Source of the DNA: CAVTWY01 sp963738575
GTDB lineage: Bacteria; Pseudomonadota; Gammaproteobacteria; Burkholderiales; Burkholderiaceae_C
Direction: 5' to 3'
Assembly (NCBI GenBank): GCA_963738575.1
Contig: CAVTWY010000004.1
Span: 868,001 to 932,000 of the forward strand
DNA length: 64,000 nucleotides
Position 1 is the stretch's first letter; each line of letters begins with the position of its first letter. The notes beneath the pieces were generated by a model that was not told where the DNA came from, did not search any database, and saw nothing but the letters and a program-made list of their open reading frames with translations. The position numbers and the translations under genes were made by a program. Below are positions 44,270 through 53,765 of this stretch, one piece after another.

Positions 44270-46639
44270 CTACGCAGCCTTTTTGGCCAGCGCCTTCGTG
44301 CGTTCACAGGCCAACAAAATGCGCTCGGGCGTGGCGGGTGCGTCCATGGCCACCGGTGCCTTGTGGTCGGCCGACGCGCTGACGGCGTCTTTAAGCGCAA
44401 AGAACGCCGATAGCGCCAACATCAAGGGCGGCTCGCCCACGGCCTTGCTGCGGTATGGCGTGGGTTTGACGTTTTGGCCATCAAACAATTGCACGTTGAA
44501 GGCTTCGGGAATGTCGCTGGCAACCGGGATCTTGTAGGTGCTGGGGCCGTGCGTTAGCAGTTTGCCCTGGGCGTCCCAAATGCATTCTTCCATCGTCAAC
44601 CAACCCATGCCTTGCACGTAGGCGCCTTCGATTTGCCCGATGTCGATGGCTGGGTTGATGCTGCGGCCCACGTCGTGAACGATGTCAACCGCCTTGAGCC
44701 ACCATTCGCCCGTGAAGGTGTCGATCTCGACCTCTGACAAGGCCGCGCCGTAGCAGAAGTAATAAAAAGCCCGACCGGTGAGGGTGGCAAAGTCGTAGCT
44801 GATTTCGGGCGTGCTGAAAAAGCCGGCCGCCGACAGACCCACGCGGTCAAGCCAGGCTTGTTTGACAACGTCCTTCCAGGCCGCGCGCTTGCCCACAGCT
44901 TCCGCGGCGCCGCCTTCAAAGCGCACGTCACCAGGGCTGCACTGCAACATCTTGGCCGCCACGGGCGCCAAGCGGGCGCGCAGTTGGTCGCAGGCGTTGT
45001 TGATGGCGGCGCCGTTGATGTCGGCACCACTGGACGCCGCTGTGGCGCTGGCATTGGGCACTTTTTGGGTGTCGGTGCCCAGCACGCGCACCATGCCGAT
45101 GGGCACGCCCAAGCCGTCGGCCGCCACCTGGGCCATCTTGATGTTGAGGCCTTGGCCCATCTCGGTGCCGCCGTGGTTAACGCTGACGCTGCCGTCTTGA
45201 AAGACGTTGATCAAGGCGCCGCCTTGGTTGAGCATGGTGGCGGTGAACGAGATGCCAAACTTGAGCGGGCTGATGGCCAGGCCGCGTTTGCGGGTGCGGC
45301 TCTTTGCGTTGAACGCCTGCACCGCCGCGCGACGCTGGCGGTAGTTGGACATCTGCTCAAGTTGGTCGAGCACCTTGTCGCCAATCCAGTCCTCAATCAC
45401 CTGGCCGTAGGGCGTGGTCATGGAGCCGGCGTCACCGCTCTTGGCGGGGTCTTGGTACAGGTTGACGCGGCGGATGTCGAGTGGGTCTTTGTTCAGGTGC
45501 TTGGCGATGGCCTCGATGCAGGTCTCGATGCCAAACATGCCTTGCGGCCCCCCAAAACCCCGAAACGCAGTGCTTGACTGCGTGTGGGTCTTGCAGCGGT
45601 AACTAACCATCTTGAGGTTAGGAATGTGGTAGACGTTGTCGATGTGCAGCATGGCGCGGTCGTTGACCGGGCCTGAAAAGTCAACGCTGTAGCCGCAGCG
45701 CGAGGCCAGCATGGCGTCCAGCGCCAGGATGCGGCCGTTGGCGTCAAAGCCCACGTCGTAGTCGATGCGAAAGTCGTGCCGCTTGCCCGTGATCATCATG
45801 TCGTCGTCGCGGTTGGCGCGCAACTTGACGGGGGCCTTGAGCTTGTGCGCTGCCAGCGCCGCACTTTGGCTGAAGATGCTGGCGTTGCCTTCTTTGCCAC
45901 CAAAGCCACCGCCCATGCGGCGGCAAATCACTTCAACGTCTTTGGTGCTGAGGTTGAGCGCCGTGGCCGCCTCGCGCTGGTTGCCGTCGGGGTGCTGGGT
46001 GGAAACGTACAGCGTGAGTTGCCCGTCTTCGCGCGGCACGGCGTAGGTGATTTGGCCTTCCAGGTAAAACTGCTCTTGCTGGCCGCAGTAGGTGCTGCCG
46101 CTCAAACGATGGGGGGCGGCGGCCAAGGCGGCATCGGGGTCGCCGACCACTTTGGATTTGGGGGGCAGCACGTAGGTTTGCGCGGCCAGGGCCTGCTCGA
46201 TCGTTACGATGGCGGGGCGCGCCTTGACGAGCACCTTGGCTTTTTTGGCGACCTCGCGGGCGTAGAGCATCTCGCGTGCCACCACCAGCGCAATCGGTTG
46301 GCCCACAAACAATACTTCTTGGTTGGCCAAGAACGGATCGTCGTGAATGATGGGGCCGCAGTTGTTCTCGCCCGGAATGTCTTTGGCGGTGAACACCGCC
46401 ACCACGCCATGCTCGGCCATCAGGGCGGCGCGGTCGATGCCCTCGCCGATGAGTTCACCGTGCGCGATGGGCGACGTGATGAGCGCGGCGTACAGCGTGC
46501 CGCGCAGCTCGGGGATGTCGTCGGTGTAAATGGCCTGGCCACTGACGTGCAGGTGGGCCGATTCGTGCGGCAGCTCTTTGCCTTGCGCGCCGGTGGCAGC
46601 AACGGCAAGCAGTTCGGCCATGGTGCTGGGGGCGTTCAT
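44270..46639 (-). CDS. xdhB: Xanthine dehydrogenase, molybdopterin subunit
   Basis: A 789-residue large subunit that oxidises hypoxanthine to xanthine and xanthine to urate. Motifs in order: the molybdopterin-binding GGGFGGKEGN (around 250), FRGFGGPQGMFG (around 360), GGTEMGQGLNIKMAQV (around 490), and the C-terminal GEPPLMLALSAFFAL carrying the catalytic Glu (around 755). It overlaps xdhA by four bases. Length is normal for bacterial XdhB with separate small subunit. Confidence 0.96.
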   Translation of the reverse strand: MNAPSTMAELLAVAATGAQGKELPHESAHLHVSGQAIYTDDIPELRGTLYAALITSPIAHGELIGEGIDRAALMAEHGVVAVFTAKDIPGENNCGPIIHDDPFLANQEVLFVGQPIALVVAREMLYAREVAKKAKVLVKARPAIVTIEQALAAQTYVLPPKSKVVGDPDAALAAAPHRLSGSTYCGQQEQFYLEGQITYAVPREDGQLTLYVSTQHPDGNQREAATALNLSTKDVEVICRRMGGGFGGKEGNASIFSQSAALAAHKLKAPVKLRANRDDDMMITGKRHDFRIDYDVGFDANGRILALDAMLASRCGYSVDFSGPVNDRAMLHIDNVYHIPNLKMVSYRCKTHTQSSTAFRGFGGPQGMFGIETCIEAIAKHLNKDPLDIRRVNLYQDPAKSGDAGSMTTPYGQVIEDWIGDKVLDQLEQMSNYRQRRAAVQAFNAKSRTRKRGLAISPLKFGISFTATMLNQGGALINVFQDGSVSVNHGGTEMGQGLNIKMAQVAADGLGVPIGMVRVLGTDTQKVPNASATAASSGADINGAAINNACDQLRARLAPVAAKMLQCSPGDVRFEGGAAEAVGKRAAWKDVVKQAWLDRVGLSAAGFFSTPEISYDFATLTGRAFYYFCYGAALSEVEIDTFTGEWWLKAVDIVHDVGRSINPAIDIGQIEGAYVQGMGWLTMEECIWDAQGKLLTHGPSTYKIPVASDIPEAFNVQLFDGQNVKPTPYRSKAVGEPPLMLALSAFFALKDAVSASADHKAPVAMDAPATPERILLACERTKALAKKAA

Positions 46640-48144
46640 GCGATCTCCTCTTGCAGCTCGGGCTTCACAAAGCGCAAAACGAGGTTGCGGGCCACGAGGG
46701 CGCGGTAGGCCCAGGTGGCGCGCAGCCCGTCGCGTGCGGTGAAGCTGGCCGCGATGGCCGCGTCGAGTGCCTCGGTGGTGACGTCGGCAGGGCGTTTGCC
46801 CTCCAACGCTGCCTCGATGCGGGGTGCTCGTGCGGGGAAGGGTGAGAGGCCGTTGTAGGCCACGCGCACATCACGCAACACGCCGCCGTCGTCGCGCCAC
46901 GAAAGGGCGCAGCAAGTGGCGGAGATGTCTTGGTCAAAGCGCTTGCTGATTTTGTGGGCCCGAAACTGTTTGGCGCCGGGCTTGGGGATCTCGATGGTCT
47001 CGATGAACTCACCCGGTTGCAACACGGTTTTTTTCATGCCCGTGTAAAACGCTTCGAGCGGCACGCTGCGGTGCTCGTCGCGGCCCTTGGCATTGCGGCG
47101 GCGCAACTTGAGCGTGGCACCGAGCGCCAACAAGCAGGGCATCGAATCGCCAATGGGCGAGCCGTTGGCAATGTTGCCGCCCAGGGTGGCCGTGGCCCGG
47201 ATGGGGGGCGAGCCGAAGCGGCGCAGCACCTCGGCAAAATCGGGCAGCAGGGGTTTGAAGCGCACCTCCAGCACGTCCAGCGTGGCGGCGGTACCCACGT
47301 GCCAGGCTGTGGGGGTTTCTTCAACCTTCGTCAGCTCGGCCACGTTCCCGACGTAAATGATGTGTTCGGGCCGCTCAAAGCGCTTGTTGACGGCCAGGCC
47401 AAACTCGGTGGAGCCCGCCAGCACATAGGCGTCGGGGTGCTCGGCCAGGTACATGGCCACTTCGGCAGCACTGGTAGGGGAAACAAATTCGCTGCCCTTG
47501 CGCGTGCGCACCACAGGGCGGATGATCACGTCGCCTTCCATGTTGTACGTGGGTTTGGCGGGGCGCGCGATGTCTTTGAGCAGCGCCAACGTTTTGTCGT
47601 CTTGAAGCGACCGTGCCGCAGCCGGGGCCGCGCAGGCCTTGAGCGTGGCGTCGACGATGGGCTTGTAGCCCGTGCAGCGGCACAGGTTGCCGGCCAGTGC
47701 GTTGTTGACTTGTTGTCGAGTGGGTGATGCTGGGCAGTTTTCGGTGAACGCGGCCATTGACATCACAAAACCCGGCGTGCAAAAACCGCACTGCGAGCCG
47801 TGGCACTGAACCATGGCTTCTTGCGCCGGGTGCATGGATTGGGTGCCGTCGGGTGCCGTGCGCTTGAGGCTTTCGATGGTTTTGAGCGCTTTGCCGTCCA
47901 TGGCTGGCAGCATTTGCATGCAACTGTTGACGGGCTTCCAGTCAATGCGCGCGCGGTCGGCAGCCAACTCGCCCACCAGCACCACACAGGCGCCGCAATC
48001 GCCCTCGGCGCAACCCTCTTTGGTGCCAGTGCGGTGCAGCTTTTCGCGGACGTAGTCCAAAACAGTGGTGGTGCGCCGCTCGCTGCGCGCCTCGTGGATT
48101 TGGCCGTCAAGAACAAAACGGACGGCGTAGATGTCGCTGGACAT
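46636..48144 (-). CDS. xdhA: Xanthine dehydrogenase, Fe-S/FAD small subunit
   Basis: A 502-residue subunit with two [2Fe-2S] domains and a FAD domain. The plant-ferredoxin cysteines are in CAEGDCGACVV, the second cluster in CHGSQCGFCTPGFVMSM and NLCRCTGY, and the FAD-binding region includes LGGNIANGSPIGDSMP. Electrons pass from molybdenum through both clusters to FAD and on to NAD. It heads the xdhABC group and is followed by xdhB with a four-base overlap. Confidence 0.96.
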   Translation of the reverse strand: MSSDIYAVRFVLDGQIHEARSERRTTTVLDYVREKLHRTGTKEGCAEGDCGACVVLVGELAADRARIDWKPVNSCMQMLPAMDGKALKTIESLKRTAPDGTQSMHPAQEAMVQCHGSQCGFCTPGFVMSMAAFTENCPASPTRQQVNNALAGNLCRCTGYKPIVDATLKACAAPAAARSLQDDKTLALLKDIARPAKPTYNMEGDVIIRPVVRTRKGSEFVSPTSAAEVAMYLAEHPDAYVLAGSTEFGLAVNKRFERPEHIIYVGNVAELTKVEETPTAWHVGTAATLDVLEVRFKPLLPDFAEVLRRFGSPPIRATATLGGNIANGSPIGDSMPCLLALGATLKLRRRNAKGRDEHRSVPLEAFYTGMKKTVLQPGEFIETIEIPKPGAKQFRAHKISKRFDQDISATCCALSWRDDGGVLRDVRVAYNGLSPFPARAPRIEAALEGKRPADVTTEALDAAIAASFTARDGLRATWAYRALVARNLVLRFVKPELQEEIA

Positions 48145-48185
48145 GGCAGGGGCGCTTGAGAGCGTTCAGAGGGTGAGATGAGATT

Positions 48186-48539
48186 CTACGAGCCGCGATA
48201 AGTGCTGTAGCTCCAAGGGCTTACCAACAGCGGCACGTGGTAGTGGCTGTCGGCGTCGGACAAGCCAAAGTCCAGGGGCACCACGTCGATGAACGGCGGT
48301 TGGGGCAGCACCACGCCACGCGCTTCAAAATACGCGGCCACTTGAAACTCCAAGCGGTAACGCCCAGGCACAAACGCATCGCCCTGCAGCAGCGGGGCGT
48401 CGGCACGCCCATCGTCGTTGAGGGCGAGCTGTTTGATGAGGGTTGCCGTGGTGCCTTGCATGCGGTACAGCGCGATGGCCATGCCCGAGGCTGGGCAGCC
48501 GTGGGCGGTGTCAAGCACGTGGGTGGTGAGTTTGCCCAT
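48186..48539 (-). CDS. uraH: 5-hydroxyisourate hydrolase (transthyretin-like)
   Basis: A 117-residue transthyretin-related protein. The start LTTHVLDTAHGCPA and the closing SPWSYSTYRGS, with its diagnostic YRGS end, identify HIU hydrolase. It opens 5-hydroxyisourate, the urate oxidation product, to OHCU. The ATG at 48539 has an AAGGA site; a longer frame exists upstream but reads through the 3' side of the PuuD gene region. It lies 41 bases from xdhA and 71 from puuD, in step with pathway order. No OHCU decarboxylase gene is visible nearby. Confidence 0.96.
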   Translation of the reverse strand: MGKLTTHVLDTAHGCPASGMAIALYRMQGTTATLIKQLALNDDGRADAPLLQGDAFVPGRYRLEFQVAAYFEARGVVLPQPPFIDVVPLDFGLSDADSHYHVPLLVSPWSYSTYRGS

Positions 48540-48610
48540 GTTGGAATCCTTTTGAGTGGCTTGAGGGCGTGCCTGCTGAGGGGTTGGGCGGCGGCGAGAA
48601 GACTTGGCGC

Positions 48611-49831
48611 CTACTTGGCCCCGCTCGCAAACCAACGCTGAATCACGCTGCGTTCGTCGTCGGTGATTTGGGTCGCGTTGTTCATGGGCATGAGCTTGGT
48701 CACCACAACTTGCTGGTGAACGGCTTGTGCGTGCTGTCGGGTGAGTTCGGGCGTGTGCAGTGCAATATTCTTTTGCTGCAGTTGCTGGTTGTGGCACATC
48801 ACGCAGCGCTGCTCCATGATGGGTTGCACCTGCGCGATGGTGGGCACCTCGGCCTTTGCTGCCGCTGGGGTGACGGACGCGGCCTGGGGTGCCGGCAGCA
48901 GCCACACCACCACGGCCAAGATCATGGCCGAGCCTGCGACGACATAACCCCACGGCATTGACGCTGGCTTGCCCAGCTCATGCGCGACTTGCACCTTGTG
49001 ACGCGCCACAAAGAAGTGGCGGATCAACGCACCGGCCAACATAAGCAAAATCAGAACAAGCCAGTTGAGTTTGGCGCTGTACAACCAGCCATAGTGGTTG
49101 GACAACATGGCGATCAACACCGGCACCGTGAAGTAGGTGTTGTGCACGCTGCGCTGCTTGGCGCGCTTGCCGTAGACCGGGTCCACCGGATCGCCAGCCT
49201 TCATTTGGGCGATCACCGCCCTTTGGCCAGGGATGATCCAAACGAACACGTTGGCACTCATCGCCGTGGCAATCATGGCGCCCATCATCAAGAAGGCGGC
49301 GCGCCCTGCAAAGATGTGGCAGGCGACGTAAGTGGCGACGGCAACAAACACGGCCACCAACACGCCGACGATGGTTTCACCACGCTCGCGCGACCCAAAA
49401 ACACGGCAGATGGTGTCGTACACAAACCAAAACGCCACCAAGAAACCCAGCGCGGCCACGACGGCAACGGCCGGCGATAAGTCAAACACCTTCTTGTCGA
49501 TCAAATAGATGCTCGGGTTGAGCAAATAGATGGCGACAAATAGCGCAAAGCCCGTCATCCAGGTGGAATAACTCTCCCAATAGAACCAGTGCAGCTCGGT
49601 GTGGATCTTTTTGGGTGCCACCATGTACTTTTGCGGGTTGTAAAACCCCCCGCCGTGCACCGCCCACAGCGCGCCGTCAACACCTTTTTCCAGCAAGTCG
49701 GGTGACTTGGGGCGAATCAAATGGTTGTCGAGCCAGACGAAGTAAAACGAAGAGCCAATCCACGCAATGGCGGTGATGATGTGCAGCAGGCGCAGCAGGG
49801 CGTTGGCCCATTCGAGCAGGTAGTTTTCCAT
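48611..49831 (-). CDS. puuD: Urate hydroxylase with C-terminal cytochrome c (PuuD)
   Basis: A 406-residue membrane-bound urate oxidase of the PuuD type. The N-terminal part has about eight helices with the family start ALLRLLHIITAIAWIGSSFYFVWLD, conserved His in FYNPQKYMVAPKKIHTELHWFYWES, and YGWLYSAKLNWL. The C-terminal periplasmic cytochrome c domain has CVMCH (around 342). It oxidises urate to 5-hydroxyisourate and passes electrons to the respiratory chain instead of making peroxide. Its product feeds the hydrolase encoded next door. It is divergent from the ABC transporter at 50104. Confidence 0.95.
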   Translation of the reverse strand: MENYLLEWANALLRLLHIITAIAWIGSSFYFVWLDNHLIRPKSPDLLEKGVDGALWAVHGGGFYNPQKYMVAPKKIHTELHWFYWESYSTWMTGFALFVAIYLLNPSIYLIDKKVFDLSPAVAVVAALGFLVAFWFVYDTICRVFGSRERGETIVGVLVAVFVAVATYVACHIFAGRAAFLMMGAMIATAMSANVFVWIIPGQRAVIAQMKAGDPVDPVYGKRAKQRSVHNTYFTVPVLIAMLSNHYGWLYSAKLNWLVLILLMLAGALIRHFFVARHKVQVAHELGKPASMPWGYVVAGSAMILAVVVWLLPAPQAASVTPAAAKAEVPTIAQVQPIMEQRCVMCHNQQLQQKNIALHTPELTRQHAQAVHQQVVVTKLMPMNNATQITDDERSVIQRWFASGAK

Positions 49832-50103
49832 GGCGTTGGGTCAATCGCGTCGTGGGTGTGCCCACTTTTGTGGTTCGTTGAGCATTCGGGAGGGGGCGCT
49901 CGAGGACCTGGTTGTATTGGTTCAATTCACGGTGATGCCCCGCAACTGGTGCGCGCACACCCCGTTTCGGTGCGGCCTAAGGGTTTGTTCGCCCCCCGGT
50001 GGGCATTGTGATTGCACGCGGTGCGTTGTCGTATAGGGGCCGATCCCAGGGGTTCGGGTGGCACGGCAATTGCAGAATAGGGGCATTCAACCTTGGAGCT
50101 TTG

Positions 50104-51135
50104 ATGACCTTCGCGACATTGACCCGCCGCGTGCTGTTTGCTGCCGCCGCCGCATTAGCACTTCCCGCCGCTGCCCAGACCCCCGTCAAGTTCCAGCTCG
50201 ACTGGCGCTTCGAAGGCCCAGCGGCCCTGTTTTTGGCATCCGACGCCAAGGGCTACTACAAAGCAGCCGGATTGAACGTCACCATCGACGCGGGCAACGG
50301 CTCGGGCGGCACGGTGACGCGTGTAGCTTCGGGTGCTTACGACATGGGCTTTGCCGACTTGGCAGCGCTGATGGAGTTTCATGCCAACAACCCCGACGCC
50401 ACCAACAAGCCCGTCGCCGTGATGATGGTCTACAACAACACACCTGCGGCCGTGTTGGCGTTGAAGAAAAGCGGCATCACCAAGCCAGCCGACTTGAGTG
50501 GCAAAAAGATGGGCGCCCCGGTTTTTGACGCCGGTCGCCGCGCTTTCCCGATCTTTTCCAAGGTCAACGGCGTAAGCAACGCCACCTGGGTCAGCATGGA
50601 CCCGCCCCTGCGCGAGACCATGCTGGCACGCGGCGAAGTGGACGCGATCACCGGTTTTTCGTTCACGTCGCTGCTCAACTTGGAAGCCCGTGGCATCAAG
50701 GCCGAAGACGTGGTGGTGCTGCCTTACGCCTCGCACGGCGTCAAGCTGTACGGCAACGTCATCATCGCGTCGCCCAAGATGATGAAAGAGAACCCCCAGG
50801 CCGTGAAAGCGTTTTTGTCAGCCTTTGCCAAGGGCGCCAAAGAGGCGATGGCCAACCCCGACGCGGCCATCGACTACGTCAAGGCGCGCGACGGCATCAT
50901 CAACGTCGAGTTGGAGAAGCGCCGCCTGCGCATGGCCATCGACGCCGTGGTGGCCAGCCCCGACGCGCGCAGCGAAGGCTTTGGTGTGGTGGTGCCGGGC
51001 CGGTTGGCCTTGATGGCGTCGCAAGTGTCTGATGCCTTCGCCACCAAAACACGCGTCGAGCCTGGCAACGTTTGGAACGATGGCTTCTTGCCCGCCAAGG
51101 CCGAGCTCAACATCTTGCCCGCTGCACGCAAGTGA
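50104..51135 (+). CDS. NitT/TauT-type ABC receptor (NMT1/THI5-like) near purine genes
   Basis: A 343-residue receptor with a short signal peptide (VLFAAAAALALPAAAQ). Mature blocks are VKFQLDWRFEGPAALFLASDAKGYYKAAGL and GSGGTVTRVASGAYDMGFADL, matching the NMT1/THI5-like group that binds pyrimidines, riboflavin precursors or similar heterocycles. The ATG at 50104 has GGAG 5 bases upstream; an upstream in-frame extension is unlikely. It heads a three-gene importer operon with four-base overlaps. The divergent purine genes suggest a purine or related heterocycle as ligand. Confidence 0.88.
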   Translation: MTFATLTRRVLFAAAAALALPAAAQTPVKFQLDWRFEGPAALFLASDAKGYYKAAGLNVTIDAGNGSGGTVTRVASGAYDMGFADLAALMEFHANNPDATNKPVAVMMVYNNTPAAVLALKKSGITKPADLSGKKMGAPVFDAGRRAFPIFSKVNGVSNATWVSMDPPLRETMLARGEVDAITGFSFTSLLNLEARGIKAEDVVVLPYASHGVKLYGNVIIASPKMMKENPQAVKAFLSAFAKGAKEAMANPDAAIDYVKARDGIINVELEKRRLRMAIDAVVASPDARSEGFGVVVPGRLALMASQVSDAFATKTRVEPGNVWNDGFLPAKAELNILPAARK

Positions 51136-51989
51136 CTTCGGCGCCGGTTGAAGGGGGCGCCCAGGGCGCCGCGTTTGTCGACTTTCGCAATGTCTGGTTG
51201 GCTTACAACGATGAGTTGTTGGCCAAAAAGCAGTATGCGGTGGAGGACATTTCGCTGCGCGTGGGCGAGGGTGAATTCATCGCCATCGTTGGGCCTTCGG
51301 GGTGTGGCAAGTCCACCTTCATGAAGTTGACCACGGGTTTGAAGATGCCAAGCCAGGGCTCGATCACCATCGCGGGCCAACCCGTGACGGGGCCGCTCAA
51401 GATTACCGGCATGTCGTTTCAGGCGCCCAGCCTGCTGCCGTGGCGCACCACGCTGGACAACGTGCTGCTGCCGCTCGAGATCGTGGAGCCGTTTCGGTCC
51501 AACTTCAAAGCCAAACGCAAAGAATACGCTGACAAGGCGCGCGAACTGTTGAAGAGTGTGGGGTTGGGCGGGTACGAAAACAAGTTTCCGTGGGAGCTGT
51601 CGGGCGGCATGCAGCAGCGCGCCAGCATTTGCCGCGCGTTGGTGCACGAACCCAAAATGTTGCTGCTGGACGAGCCCTTTGGAGCCCTGGACGCCTTCAC
51701 GCGCGAAGAGCTTTGGTGCGCACTTCGCGACTTGCACGCCGCGCAAAAATTCAACGTCATCTTGGTCACCCACGACCTGCGCGAAAGCGTGTTCTTGGCC
51801 GACAAGGTTTACGTGATGAGCAAAAGCCCGGGCCGCATGGTGGTCACGCGCGACATCGACTTGCCTCGCCCGCGTGATCTGGAGGTGACGTACACGCCGC
51901 AGTTCACCGAGATCGTGCACGAACTGCGCAGTCACATCGGCGCCATCCGCAAATCCACGGGCGGGCCGCCGTCGGTGGTGCCCGCATGA
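51132..51989 (+). CDS. NitT/TauT-type ABC ATPase
   Basis: A 285-residue ATPase of the SsuB/TauB class. Walker A is GPSGCGKST (around 57), signature LSGGMQQRASICRAL, Walker B MLLLDEPFGALD, and the His switch in VTHDLRESV. The GTG start at 51132 overlaps the receptor stop; it is in frame with, but better than, an upstream start inside the receptor gene. An N-terminal extension of some 20 residues before VDFRNVWLAY is unremarkable. Confidence 0.92.
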   Translation: MTSAPVEGGAQGAAFVDFRNVWLAYNDELLAKKQYAVEDISLRVGEGEFIAIVGPSGCGKSTFMKLTTGLKMPSQGSITIAGQPVTGPLKITGMSFQAPSLLPWRTTLDNVLLPLEIVEPFRSNFKAKRKEYADKARELLKSVGLGGYENKFPWELSGGMQQRASICRALVHEPKMLLLDEPFGALDAFTREELWCALRDLHAAQKFNVILVTHDLRESVFLADKVYVMSKSPGRMVVTRDIDLPRPRDLEVTYTPQFTEIVHELRSHIGAIRKSTGGPPSVVPA

Positions 51990-52756
51990 AGATCACCAAA
52001 AACGTCGAACGCTGGTCGCCCGTGATCGTGTTGGTGGCGGTGCTGCTGCTGTGGCAATTGATCGTCACGGTCATTGGCGTGCCCGACTACATCTTCCCCA
52101 GCCCTTGGCAAATCGCCAAGCAGTTTGTGGAGTTCTCGGGCCCCTTGTTAGAGGCCGCCTGGAAGACTTTTTGGGTGACGATGTTGGGCTTTGCGCTGGC
52201 CATCTTGGTGGGCGTGCTGCTGGGCTTTTTGGTGGGCAGCTCGCGCTTGGCTTACACGGCGCTGTACCCGTTGATGGTGGCATTCAATGCCATCCCCAAG
52301 GCAGCCGTGGTGCCCATTTTGGTGGTTTGGTTTGGCATCGGCTTGGGGCCGGGCATCTTGACGGCGTTTTTGATTTCGTTCTTTCCCATCACCGTCAACA
52401 TCGCCACCGGTTTGGCCACGCTCGAGCCCGAGTTGGAGGACGTGCTTCGGGTGCTGGGCGCCAAGCGCTGGGACGTGCTGGTGAAGGTGGGCCTGCCGAG
52501 GTCCATGCCTTACTTTTACGGCTCGCTCAAAATCGCCATCACGCTGGCATTTGTGGGCACCGTGCTTGCCGAGATGACGGCGGGTGATTCGGGCATCGGC
52601 TACCTGATGCAGTCGGCCGCCAGCCAGCAGCGCATGCCGCTGGCCTTTGCGGGGCTGGTCACCATTGGCGCGATGGCGATGGCCATGTACGAGTTGTTCT
52701 CGTGGGTTGAAAAACGCACGACGGGGTGGGCGCACCGGGGGTCGCAGGCGGCTTGA
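51986..52756 (+). CDS. NitT/TauT-type ABC permease
   Basis: A 256-residue permease of the SsuC/TauC class with six helices and the coupling segment DVLRVLGAKRWDVLVKVGLPRSMPYFYGSLKIA. It overlaps the ATPase gene by four bases. Helix one begins WSPVIVLVAVLLLWQLIVTVIG. It completes the importer. Confidence 0.92.
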   Translation: MKITKNVERWSPVIVLVAVLLLWQLIVTVIGVPDYIFPSPWQIAKQFVEFSGPLLEAAWKTFWVTMLGFALAILVGVLLGFLVGSSRLAYTALYPLMVAFNAIPKAAVVPILVVWFGIGLGPGILTAFLISFFPITVNIATGLATLEPELEDVLRVLGAKRWDVLVKVGLPRSMPYFYGSLKIAITLAFVGTVLAEMTAGDSGIGYLMQSAASQQRMPLAFAGLVTIGAMAMAMYELFSWVEKRTTGWAHRGSQAA

Positions 52757-52807
52757 GGAGTCGAACCGCGCCCTTTAGCGCCCCAGGGCGCCCCATGGCG
52801 CCCGCGC

Positions 52808-53749
52808 GTGTCCCACCAAATGCCAGCAACTTGGCGTCACAATCCGGCCGTGAATGTCTCGAACACCAGCAGTGCCCTCCATGCCCCCAACGCTTCGATG
52901 ACCGCGCCTGCGGCCACCCGCACCTGCCCGCTGACCGAAGCTGCAGACCCAGCCACACCGTTGGGTTATGCGCCCAACCCTTGGCTGCTCAAGCAGTGCA
53001 ACAAGACGGGGTTTGTGTACCTGGCCAATCCGCCCGCATACGAGACGTTGATCGATGACTTTGCGTGGCAAAAGACATGGCAGCAAGAGGCCGATCGGCG
53101 CCAAGGTGCCGAGCCTGTTCGCTATGCCGTCAGCACCAGCGTCAAACGCTTTCGCGCCCAGGTGCTCAAGCGCAACAAGGTGCGCACCACCTGCCTGCAG
53201 CTGTTGAAGGGCATGGCCGCGACGCCACGCATCAACGTGCTGGACATCGGTTGCGCCCAGGGCAATGTGTTGCTGTCGTTGTTTGACGCGTTGCCCGCCG
53301 ACGTGGCCAAACGCTGCGTGCCCTACGGCATCGAGATTTCAAGCGAACTGGCGCACGAGGCGCAAGCCAATTTTTCGTCGGTGGGTGGCACCTGCGTTCA
53401 CGACAACGCCCTGAACGGCATTGCGGCGCTGCCGATGGGGCACTTGCACCTCGTCATCATGTCGTCGTTTTTGGAGCACGAGGTGAACCCGCTGCCGCTG
53501 CTGCGCCGCTGCCAAGAGCGCCTCGCGCCCGGCGGGTTCATCGTCATCAAAGTACCCAACTTTGATTGCCTCAACCGCCACGTGCGCGGCGCCAAGTGGT
53601 GCGGGTTTCGTTGGCCCGACCACGTCAACTACTTCACCCCCGCCACACTCACCGCCATGGTGGAACGTGCCGGGTTGCAGGTGGCGCGCATGAACTGGAT
53701 GGACAAGAGCCTACTGAGCGACAGCTTGTACGCGGTGGTGCAAAAGTAA
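52808..53749 (+). CDS. SAM-dependent class I methyltransferase
   Basis: A methyltransferase of up to 313 residues. The SAM-binding motif I is VLDIGCAQGNVLLSL (around 145), followed by the acidic partner PYGIEISSELA, then HLVIMSSFLEHE and LAPGGFIVIKVPNFD. The GTG at 52808 is the longest start; a GTG at about 52850 or an internal ATG is possible because the first 30 residues look unstructured. The N-terminal 40-75 region has two Cys (CPLT and KQC) that could be a degraded zinc ribbon. The acceptor is unknown; similar proteins methylate small molecules or surface sugars. Confidence 0.8.
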   Translation: MSHQMPATWRHNPAVNVSNTSSALHAPNASMTAPAATRTCPLTEAADPATPLGYAPNPWLLKQCNKTGFVYLANPPAYETLIDDFAWQKTWQQEADRRQGAEPVRYAVSTSVKRFRAQVLKRNKVRTTCLQLLKGMAATPRINVLDIGCAQGNVLLSLFDALPADVAKRCVPYGIEISSELAHEAQANFSSVGGTCVHDNALNGIAALPMGHLHLVIMSSFLEHEVNPLPLLRRCQERLAPGGFIVIKVPNFDCLNRHVRGAKWCGFRWPDHVNYFTPATLTAMVERAGLQVARMNWMDKSLLSDSLYAVVQK

Positions 53750-53765
53750 GCCGCAGCGAGGCGGC

